64,000 bases of DNA from Bacteroidia bacterium (GTDB taxonomy: Bacteria > Bacteroidota > Bacteroidia > Flavobacteriales > Flavobacteriaceae): contig JAUIKY010000007.1 in assembly GCA_030430535.1 (NCBI GenBank), positions 49,241 through 113,240 on the forward strand. The letters run 5' to 3'. Shown here piece by piece: positions 17,219-24,470 of the stretch. The notes under the pieces were generated by a model. The model did no database searches. It was not told the DNA's origin and was given only the letters and a program-made list of their open reading frames with translations. The position numbers and the translations under genes are program-made. How positions within the stretch are numbered: the first letter of the stretch is position 1; each line of letters starts with the position of its first letter.

Positions 17219-18886
17219 TTAACTGCGTTTGTATTTGATGGTTCCACGATCTAAATTGATGAGTTCGGTACATTTTTCGGCCCAAGCACTATTACTGCTC
17301 ACCACGATAAGCCCCCAAGGGCGGTCTTTGTGGGATAAATATTCAATTATAGTGTTGGTTTCGGCTTGATGGAACCGATCTAAAGCATCTTCAAGAATAA
17401 GTAATTTGGGGCGTTTAAGAATGGCACGGGCCAAAACCAATTTTTTGGATATGGTATAGCTCATTTGTTTTCCATCGGGATAAAGCACTGTATCTAAGCC
17501 TTTTTCTTGATCTTTAATAAAAGGTTTTAGGCCCACAATATCAAGCACTTCATAAATATCCTCGTCAGAAACCTTACTGTTCCCGAAGGTTAAGTTTTCT
17601 CTAATACTGCCCTCGAATGGTGTTTCATCGGATAACGATAGTCCTAATTGGGATCTATAGTAGTTAATATGAAGGCTGTCTATAGACATATCGTTGATAT
17701 AAATGTGGCCAGAGGTTGGCTTAATAACCCCAGAAATTAATTGTAGTAAAGTAGATTTTCCGGCACCACTTTCCCCTTGAATTAAAATTCTACTTTGGGC
17801 ATTAATGTTGAATGAAATATCTTTTAGAATGGGTTTTTTTCGGTTGGAAACTTCATAGGAAACGTGATCAAGCTCAATATGGATACTTTTTGAAAATGAA
17901 GGTGAATTGCCATCTTGGCTTTCCAATTCTTTGTCAACAATTTGCCCAATTTTTTCCAAAGAGGTGAGGGTGTCGTAAAAAGGTTCCAATCCCAAAATCA
18001 ACTTTTCCACCGAACCAATCACCAAAAGAATAATGATTTCGGCAGCAACAAACTGCCCGATGTTCATTTCTTGGTTGAGAACCAAAGCCCCACCAATAAG
18101 CAATAAACTGGCGGTGACGATTACTTTAAAGCTAATCATTTGAATAAATTGGAGCATAAGTATGCTAAAGTGGCTTTCTCGCGATTTTAAATAATCATTT
18201 ACCAGGTTATCGTTTTTGCTCATACCCAAACTGGTGCTCCCAGAAAGTTTAAAGCTAATAACAGATCGCGCAATCTCTTGTATCCAATGGGCCACACGGT
18301 ATTTGTTTTTTGACTCTTTAAGACTGGTTTCCAGTCCTTTTTGGGCTGTAAATTTAAAAACCACAAAAACCAGAACCAATAATAATATCCCGAAAACAAT
18401 AAAAAACGGATGATAAAATGAGAGTAGAATGAGTGCAAAAATAATCTGCAATACTGCCGTGGGCACATCAATCAATATTTTTGATAAACTTTTTTGGATG
18501 GTCAATGTATCAAAAAAACGGTTGGCCAACTCGGGCGGGTAATAATTGCGCAGTTCGGCCATTTTTATTTTTGGAAACCGGTAAGCCAACTCGAACGACG
18601 AACGTGTGAAAATACGTTGTTGAATGGTTTCGATAATGCGCAGTTGCATGAGTTGCAAAGCCCCCGAAAAAGCTACGCCCAATGTTACTAAAATAACCAG
18701 TACAACCCACGAGGTAGATACTTGGGCACCTTGTATTAAATTAATAATGGCCTGAATGCCCAATGGCAAGGATAACGCTACAATACCCGAAAAAATAGCA
18801 TAGTAAAAAATTTGCCGGATATCCCGTTTTTCTAATTGAAGCAGACCAATTAAGCGTTTCCAAGGCGTCATTTTAGAGTGTTCCAT
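17219..18886 (-). CDS. ABC exporter (fused permease-ATPase) with degenerate nucleotide-binding domain
   Basis: About 555 residues from the ATG at 18886; an ATG at 18916 is an alternative. It has six hydrophobic segments in the first 310 residues and one nucleotide-binding domain. Walker A is intact (GESGAGKST, near 370). The other catalytic motifs are not. The signature LSGGQ reads MSYTI. Walker B reads LLILED, with Glu and Asp in place of Asp-Glu. The Q-loop Gln is Ser in LSLSDET, and the H-loop His is missing in VVSSNS. The protein may bind ATP but hydrolyse it poorly. No C39 peptidase domain is present. It forms an operon with the adaptor and TolC genes downstream. Confidence 0.88.
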   Translation of the reverse strand: MEHSKMTPWKRLIGLLQLEKRDIRQIFYYAIFSGIVALSLPLGIQAIINLIQGAQVSTSWVVLVILVTLGVAFSGALQLMQLRIIETIQQRIFTRSSFELAYRFPKIKMAELRNYYPPELANRFFDTLTIQKSLSKILIDVPTAVLQIIFALILLSFYHPFFIVFGILLLVLVFVVFKFTAQKGLETSLKESKNKYRVAHWIQEIARSVISFKLSGSTSLGMSKNDNLVNDYLKSRESHFSILMLQFIQMISFKVIVTASLLLIGGALVLNQEMNIGQFVAAEIIILLVIGSVEKLILGLEPFYDTLTSLEKIGQIVDKELESQDGNSPSFSKSIHIELDHVSYEVSNRKKPILKDISFNINAQSRILIQGESGAGKSTLLQLISGVIKPTSGHIYINDMSIDSLHINYYRSQLGLSLSDETPFEGSIRENLTFGNSKVSDEDIYEVLDIVGLKPFIKDQEKGLDTVLYPDGKQMSYTISKKLVLARAILKRPKLLILEDALDRFHQAETNTIIEYLSHKDRPWGLIVVSSNSAWAEKCTELINLDRGTIKYKRS

Positions 18887-19010
18887 AGTTAATTGCTCAG
18901 GGTTTTGATGCAACAAAAATAATCCAATACAGGATAAAAATGTTTATTGTAAAAAGAAATGCTAAAATTATATTCTATTACAATTTTAAAAAAGTTAAAA
19001 TGCATTTTAT

Positions 19011-19862
19011 TTAATGTTTGTGTTGGGGTTCCCAAATTAGTCTAATAAAAGAGCTGAATCTCTCGTTTTCTCTTTTAACGGGTATTCCTGCAACTATGCC
19101 TATTAATAAATTGTCAGCAACACCAACCCTTATTTGTGGGCGTATGGTCATGTCAAAATCAGCATTGTCAAAAGTTTTGTTAAATTCTACACCAATTAAA
19201 TTTTTAGTGCCAGTTATCATGTAGTGAAAACTGGTGTTTAAGTCATAAGTAGTGTGAAACGTGTTTGTACTAAAGTTTTGTTCAATCATTGGGCCTGTGT
19301 AAATTAAAGAGTGGAAGTTGTTGCCCCAACGTTTAGCAATAACAAAGAACGGATTGTAAACATTGCCCTTTATTAAAGGTGCCCCAAAGCTTTTAAAATC
19401 TGATAATTCAAACTCATTAATGTAGCCCAAGGCCATAGAGGTTGCTATTTTTTTATTTACAAAAAATGACCATTGGGTAGCAATTTTTATACTGTTTAAT
19501 TTGTTTGAAGGTTTATTGGTATTTCCATTTACAGGAGCGTAAAATGTAAATGGCAGCTCAACTTCTAGTCCTAACCGGTCGGCAGGAGCCCATTCATATT
19601 CAATTAAAGCTTCGTATGAGTCAAACCTCAAATTATCGGTAATACCAAAACCTAAGTTCCATTCTTTTTCGCCTTTTCTAGCGCCTAGATCTCTAATAAG
19701 GTCTATGTACAAAGGCTCGGCGTGTAAAACCTTGTCTGGTTTTTCGTTGTCTTCAAATTCTTTTATGTATAGGCTATCTTTTACGGTATTTGTGGTTTGG
19801 GCAAATAGATATTGCGATGATATTGATAAAACAACAATCATCATTGATTTTTGTATATTCAT
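19011..19862 (-). CDS. Predicted outer-membrane beta-barrel protein of unknown function
   Basis: 283 residues with a signal peptide cleaved near LFAQ-TTNT. The conserved stretch HAEPLYIDLIRDLGARKGE (about 46-64) is followed by alternating beta-strand sequence (LIEYEWAPADRLGLEVELP, IRPQIRVGVADNLLIGIVAG), consistent with a small barrel of the transporter/porin type. I recognise the HAEPLYIDLIRDLGARKGE signature as widespread in Bacteroidota proteins without known function. It follows a small secreted-protein gene (19927-20313) on the same strand, just downstream of the cbb3 assembly genes. Confidence 0.7.
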   Translation of the reverse strand: MNIQKSMMIVVLSISSQYLFAQTTNTVKDSLYIKEFEDNEKPDKVLHAEPLYIDLIRDLGARKGEKEWNLGFGITDNLRFDSYEALIEYEWAPADRLGLEVELPFTFYAPVNGNTNKPSNKLNSIKIATQWSFFVNKKIATSMALGYINEFELSDFKSFGAPLIKGNVYNPFFVIAKRWGNNFHSLIYTGPMIEQNFSTNTFHTTYDLNTSFHYMITGTKNLIGVEFNKTFDNADFDMTIRPQIRVGVADNLLIGIVAGIPVKRENERFSSFIRLIWEPQHKH

Positions 19863-19926
19863 TTTAAAAAGTTTATTGTTAAAAAAAAATCCAAGTATTA
19901 TATGCTTGGAGGTTGTGAATTAACAA

Positions 19927-20313
19927 TTAAACTTTTGGTGGTGGACTATCAATTTCTTTAAAACCATTTAAAGCAGTAGCGTTATGGTTTATAAAAAGAT
20001 TCTTCTTCTTTAATGATAGTTCTACTGAACTGTTTTTTGAAAGGAATTGATGGATTAAAAAATCAATTTTTATATTTTTGCTATTATTGAAATCTTCGGT
20101 GTCGCAATCATCATGTTCGTCAATGGCATCTTCAAAACCTAAAACTTTTTCAACAATAATTTCAATAATACTTTCTTGGTCGTTAAACGATAAATCTTCA
20201 GCTATGTATTGTGGATTTGGGTCTGCAGCATCAACACTAATGTTTAATAGATACAACCCCATTAATCCCCAAATAATTTTGGTAAAGACGCTATTTTTTA
20301 ACTTGCTATACAC
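19927..20313 (-). CDS. Small conserved flavobacterial protein of unknown function
   Basis: 128 residues. The only available initiator is GTG at 20313. An N-terminal hydrophobic segment (IIWGLMGLYLLNISVDAA) could be a signal peptide or anchor. The mature part is acidic, with the cluster DEHDDCDTED, and ends SPPPKV. Related proteins, as I recall them, occur near heavy-metal efflux genes in flavobacteria, so a metal-linked periplasmic role is possible but unproven. It precedes the beta-barrel gene by 64 bp. Confidence 0.6.
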   Translation of the reverse strand: MYSKLKNSVFTKIIWGLMGLYLLNISVDAADPNPQYIAEDLSFNDQESIIEIIVEKVLGFEDAIDEHDDCDTEDFNNSKNIKIDFLIHQFLSKNSSVELSLKKKNLFINHNATALNGFKEIDSPPPKV

Positions 20314-20377
20314 AAAGCCAAAATTAAGATACTTTTTATGGCTCTGAGAAACATTAAGATTTATTTATGAAAAATGG

Positions 20378-21079
20378 TTAATGGCATTCCATGCCGCTAG
20401 AAACCAGATGGTAAACCGGATCGGGCGAGAGGTAAGGTATGCCAAGCCCCATACCACGAAGAATAAACAAAGCGCCAATAATTACCACAAAAACAGGGAT
20501 AGCTTTTTGAATGCGCTGTCTGGCTGTGCCTTTCAATAACTGAGTGAAATATACAGCGGTAGTCATTAAAGGAACCGTGCCCAAACCAAAAACGGCCATG
20601 TACAAACTTCCGTTTAAAGCTTTGCCACTGGCAATGGCTGCAAAAACGGCCATATAAACCAAACCACAGGGTAAAAATCCGTTCAAAAAGCCAATGGTTA
20701 AAAAGGTATCTGGTGTTTTTTTCTTTAAAGCATGGCCTAGTACCGATTTCACTTTCGAAATCATTCTATAAATCGGTTTAGAAAAGTTGTATTTGCTGAG
20801 TGTTTTCTGCGGAATTATAACTGCCAATATCATTAATAAGCCAATGACAATAGAAAGTTGTTGCTGGAATCCAAACAAAGAAAGGCTCTTTCCAACAAGA
20901 CCAAAAACCAGCCCTATTAGTGCGTAGGCCAATAATCGGCCAAAATGGTAAATGCCAATCTGTGTAAACTTTTTTAAATTATTGGTTCGGTCAACAGGAA
21001 GCATAAATGCAATGGGGCCGCACATGCCCACACAGTGCAAGCTGCCCAAAAGCCCCAAAACAAATGCCGAAATTAACAT
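20378..21079 (-). CDS. UreH/SafE-like (TauE/SafE family) membrane protein of the cbb3 cluster
   Basis: 233 residues with about six transmembrane helices. The start LISAFVLGLLGSLHCVGMCGPIAF and the internal GFLNGFLPCGLVYMAVFAA are the two Cys-containing repeats of the UreH_2 (PF13386) group, related to DsbD/CcdA transmembrane domains. In flavobacteria it follows ccoH, here by 1 bp, which points to a role in copper or thiol handling during cbb3 oxidase maturation. The paired Cys residues make thiol or metal transport plausible. The exact substrate is unknown. Confidence 0.85.
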   Translation of the reverse strand: MLISAFVLGLLGSLHCVGMCGPIAFMLPVDRTNNLKKFTQIGIYHFGRLLAYALIGLVFGLVGKSLSLFGFQQQLSIVIGLLMILAVIIPQKTLSKYNFSKPIYRMISKVKSVLGHALKKKTPDTFLTIGFLNGFLPCGLVYMAVFAAIASGKALNGSLYMAVFGLGTVPLMTTAVYFTQLLKGTARQRIQKAIPVFVVIIGALFILRGMGLGIPYLSPDPVYHLVSSGMECH

Positions 21080-21080
21080 A

Positions 21081-21527
21081 TCAATAATTTATGGTTTCTT
21101 TGAATAAATACGATTGGTTGTTATATTGCCAATCAATTTTAATGTTCCAACGGCCATCTACCAAACGATTGTCAGGTATGAGCAAATAGGGTTTGGACAG
21201 TGAAATAGCAGTATCAAAGTCCAGTTGTTTGTTAGATGGCCTGTACAGGAACACCTTTCCAGTAATTTTTTTGAAATCAACATTACTTGGAAAATAAATA
21301 ACCAATCCCTCGGTTATGCGTTTGTAGCTTATGTTTTCGCTTAAAGTTTTTGCGTTTCTTAGCTTATCAATATCTTTTTGATAGCTCAGTTCTTCAGCAT
21401 AATAATTTTCCGTAACCAAATCATGGTCGTATTTGCTGTTCACGTTCATGGTTACAATAAAGTACATGATAAAGCTTATAAAACCAATAAAGGCTAATAC
21501 AATTCCGGTTCCCCAATTTATTTTCAT
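21081..21527 (-). CDS. ccoH: Cytochrome oxidase maturation protein FixH/CcoH
   Basis: 148 residues with one N-terminal transmembrane helix (WGTGIVLAFIGFISFIMYFIV) and a periplasmic beta domain, as in FixH. The segment KYDHDLVTENYYAEELSYQKDI is strongly family-typical. It assists assembly of the cbb3 oxidase. It follows ccoG after 274 bp of repeat-bearing DNA and is coupled to the UreH-like gene downstream. Confidence 0.92.
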   Translation of the reverse strand: MKINWGTGIVLAFIGFISFIMYFIVTMNVNSKYDHDLVTENYYAEELSYQKDIDKLRNAKTLSENISYKRITEGLVIYFPSNVDFKKITGKVFLYRPSNKQLDFDTAISLSKPYLLIPDNRLVDGRWNIKIDWQYNNQSYLFKETINY

Positions 21528-21584
21528 AGTCTTAGTTTTTAGTCTCCCTTTACCATTTTTAGGGTTTCATAATTATATTTTTGG

Positions 21585-21762
21585 CATTACCCTCGTTACC
21601 TCGGGTCGGGCTTTCCGCTATATCTTTTTTGCGTCATTCCGAATAAAATGTCACCTTTTGTTGTGGCAATCTCTTGATTAGGACAGATTACTTCGTCTTT
21701 CATCCTCGTCATCACGGCCAATTATATTAAGCAAAAAAGGATGCCGCTTCAATCCCTAATGC
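21585..21762. repeat. Nested palindromic element between ccoG and ccoH
   Basis: Outer arms GCATTA (21585-21590) and TAATGC (21757-21762) enclose inner arms CTTTTTTGC (21623-21631) and GCAAAAAAG (21731-21739), with a C/G-richer segment on each side and a GTCATTCC motif inside. The size and nested arms suggest a dispersed non-coding repeat or a MITE-like element that entered the operon. No coding frame lies here. Confidence 0.5.
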
Positions 21763-21801
21763 GCCCTTCCGCAAGTTTTGTTTCAGCTCCAATCGCCGCG
21801 C

Positions 21802-23253
21802 TTACCTAAAACTTCGCGGCCCCAAAAAGTTGGCCGTTGTGGTTTCAATAAGCGTATCGTCTTGGTACACGCCAATTTTAATATTGTTTCTGTCGCCCGA
21901 AAGCGCAGCATTGTTAATTTCAATAAATAAAGTGCCCTCGGCAATACCCTGTTCGGGTACGGTAAAACTTTGCTCGGTCGATACTAACTTCAATTCCCCT
22001 TTATGCGACAATAGTTTCAGGCTTACATTGGTGATGTCGTTAGTGGTTTTGTTTACCAGTTTATAGGTAAACACGTTACTGATTATGTTGTTTTCTTTGT
22101 GCTCGTACAACTGGCCGGGCAGTCTCAAAACATTGGCTTCAACATCGTTCCTTAAAAACAGCATGCCCGTTAGCATCCCGATTAAAATCACTAAAATGGC
22201 TATGTAGCCTTTCATTCGGGGCGTGAGTTTAAATGGGGTTTTGTTTTCAATATTTTCTTCGCTGGCATATCGAATCAATCCTTTCGGTAAATTGATGCTT
22301 TCCATAATGTGGTCGCATTCGTCAATGCAGGCGGTGCAGTTAACACATTCCAATTGTGTACCGTTTCTAATATCGATACCGGTTGGGCAAACGTTTACGC
22401 ACTGAAAACAATCAATGCAGTCGCCAAACCCTAAGGCTTTCCGGTCTTCATTTTTTCTGAATTTTTTCCGTCCGTTTTCGGCTTCACCACGTTTATGGTC
22501 GTAGGCCACCACAATCGATTTAGTATCTAAAAGTACTCCTTGCAGTCTGCCATACGGACAGGCAATAATGCAAACTTGCTCTCTAAACCATGCAAAAACA
22601 AAATAGAAAACGGCGGTAAAAATTAACAAAGGAAACAGCGTGCCTAAATGCTCAAACGGTCCATCAATGATGTATCGCAATAATTTATCGCTACCAATTA
22701 AATAGGTCAAAAATATGTTGGCAATTAAAAACGAAATCAACAAAAAGATAAACCATTTTAAAAGGCGCTTCCTTATTTTTTCGGCATTCCATTTTTGTTT
22801 GTCCAATTTGCGCTGTTTGTTGCGGTCGCCATCAATCCAATATTCAATGCGTCGAAAAACCATTTCCATAAAAATGGTCTGTGGGCAGATCCACCCGCAA
22901 AAAATGCGTCCAAACCCAACAGTGAATAGCGTAATAAATACCACGCCAATCAGCATCGAAATAACAAACAAATGAAAATCTTGTGGCCAAAATGGAAACC
23001 CAAAAATATTGAATCGGCGTTCCATAATGTTGAACATTAAAAACTGGTTGCCGTTAACTTTAATAAACGGCGACACGAACAAAAATGCCAATAGAAAATA
23101 GCTTACCCATTTTCGGTAGTCGTAAAGTTTGCCGCTGGGTTTTTTAGGGTACACCCAAGCACGTTTACCTTCTTCGGTAACCGTGCCAATGGAATTTCTG
23201 AATATTTCGTTATCTGGGGTGTCCAATTTGTTTTGTTTTAAAACCTGCCGCAA
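21802..23253 (-). CDS. ccoG: Cytochrome c oxidase accessory protein CcoG (RdxA/FixG)
   Basis: 483 residues. Several transmembrane helices are followed by two ferredoxin-type clusters, CIDCFQCVNVCP and CVNCTACIDEC (about 265-310), plus CGWICPQ and CIIACPYGR in the membrane part. A C-terminal immunoglobulin-like FixG domain follows. It is involved in copper reduction and delivery to the cbb3 oxidase. The best available start is TTG at 23253; no ATG precedes the conserved GTVTEEGKRAWVYPKKP. It lies 50 bp behind ccoP. Confidence 0.95.
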   Translation of the reverse strand: MRQVLKQNKLDTPDNEIFRNSIGTVTEEGKRAWVYPKKPSGKLYDYRKWVSYFLLAFLFVSPFIKVNGNQFLMFNIMERRFNIFGFPFWPQDFHLFVISMLIGVVFITLFTVGFGRIFCGWICPQTIFMEMVFRRIEYWIDGDRNKQRKLDKQKWNAEKIRKRLLKWFIFLLISFLIANIFLTYLIGSDKLLRYIIDGPFEHLGTLFPLLIFTAVFYFVFAWFREQVCIIACPYGRLQGVLLDTKSIVVAYDHKRGEAENGRKKFRKNEDRKALGFGDCIDCFQCVNVCPTGIDIRNGTQLECVNCTACIDECDHIMESINLPKGLIRYASEENIENKTPFKLTPRMKGYIAILVILIGMLTGMLFLRNDVEANVLRLPGQLYEHKENNIISNVFTYKLVNKTTNDITNVSLKLLSHKGELKLVSTEQSFTVPEQGIAEGTLFIEINNAALSGDRNNIKIGVYQDDTLIETTTANFLGPRSFR

Positions 23254-23303
23254 TACCGGTGTTACGACAGGTTGGTCACAGTTTAGTTGAGATTAAAGTG
23301 CTA

Positions 23304-24266
23304 TTAATTAGTCTTCAACGTCACCGTAGAATCAGTTTCTATAATGTCTTTTTCTATGGTTTTGGGTGTTTCAAGGTCTTCAGCTTTCATTTCATCTGTG
23401 GTCCAAAGGTCACCCTGTGCTTCTTTGGGTTCGTTCGGGGTCGTGCCTTGAAATTGAAGCACATAGCTGGCCACCTGAGCGATTTCGTAAGGTTTTAGGT
23501 TTTGTTTCCAGGCAATCATCCCTTTTCCGGAACGCCCACCTTCAGAAATGGTTTTGAATACATTTTTTATACCGCCACCCAAGATCCAATATTCGTCGGT
23601 TAGGTTGGGGCCAATTCCGCCACCGCCATCAGCTTTGTGGCAAGCCACACAATTGGTTTCGTAAATGGATTGTCCGGCTTTTAGGTCGGCAGCATCAACT
23701 AATACCTCCACCGTGTTATAATCAACAAGGTCTTTGGCGGTAGCTTTATATTTTTCAATAGCTACTTTAGCTTCGGCCAATTCGGTTTGTAGTTCGTCAA
23801 TTTGTGTATCGCCATTAAAAACATGGTATTTTAAGAGATAAATAGCGCCAAAAATGATGGAAATATAAAAGCCATACAACCACCACGGCGGGAGGTTGTT
23901 GTCCAATTCCTTTATGCCATCGTAATTATGGTCTAAAATAATTTCACCTTCTTCTTCCAAAGGTTTTTGCCCAAGTAGTTTGATATAGGTTTCTTTAAGC
24001 CATGTGAATTTATAGGTGTTTTCTTTTTCAGCCAAAAAACGAGCTTTCGCTTCATCGTCCAGTTTTTGAAGCATAATATTCTCTAAAGCACCAATAATGG
24101 CCTCAATGGCTATTAAAATAAGAAGCACTAAAAACAGGAACAATAAAACAACGGGATACTCAATGAAAGCTGGTTTGTCGCCCGAGTCTATAAAATATTC
24201 TACGGCTCCGAAGATGATGAAAAATGCTACGGGTATCCTAACCCAAGATGGAATGTGTCGTATCAT
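23304..24266 (-). CDS. ccoP: cbb3-type cytochrome c oxidase subunit III (CcoP), monoheme
   Basis: 320 residues. Two N-terminal hydrophobic segments (about 8-28 and 35-60) and the CcoP-typical LDHNYDGIKELDNNLPPWW stretch are followed by a third helix and a coiled coil. One cytochrome c domain is present, with heme site CVACH and a possible axial Met (GKGMIAW). Proteobacterial CcoP carries two hemes; this protein has only one CxxCH. Its ATG overlaps the ccoQ stop by 4 bp. Confidence 0.94.
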   Translation of the reverse strand: MIRHIPSWVRIPVAFFIIFGAVEYFIDSGDKPAFIEYPVVLLFLFLVLLILIAIEAIIGALENIMLQKLDDEAKARFLAEKENTYKFTWLKETYIKLLGQKPLEEEGEIILDHNYDGIKELDNNLPPWWLYGFYISIIFGAIYLLKYHVFNGDTQIDELQTELAEAKVAIEKYKATAKDLVDYNTVEVLVDAADLKAGQSIYETNCVACHKADGGGGIGPNLTDEYWILGGGIKNVFKTISEGGRSGKGMIAWKQNLKPYEIAQVASYVLQFQGTTPNEPKEAQGDLWTTDEMKAEDLETPKTIEKDIIETDSTVTLKTN

Positions 24267-24448
24267 AATGTATCGTCGTTTTGATGGTCTAACGGAATAT
24301 GGCTTACGGTTTTTATATAGTCTTTTTTAGCGGTAAACACCCACCAAAACAGTACTACAAAAAAGGTGAAAAATATGAGCAGGGAAATGATGGGGTATAT
24401 TTCTATGCCCGTGATGCTTTCCATGTGATTTTTTACAAATTTTAACAT
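24263..24448 (-). CDS. ccoQ: cbb3 oxidase subunit CcoQ
   Basis: 61 residues with one transmembrane helix (IYPIISLLIFFTFFVVLFWW) and a short charged tail, placed between the fused catalytic subunit and ccoP as CcoQ usually is. It stabilises the oxidase complex. It is coupled to ccoP by a 4-bp ATGA overlap. Identification rests on size, topology and position. Confidence 0.85.
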   Translation of the reverse strand: MLKFVKNHMESITGIEIYPIISLLIFFTFFVVLFWWVFTAKKDYIKTVSHIPLDHQNDDTL

Positions 24449-24470
24449 GATTTTGGTCTTTTTTTGATGG

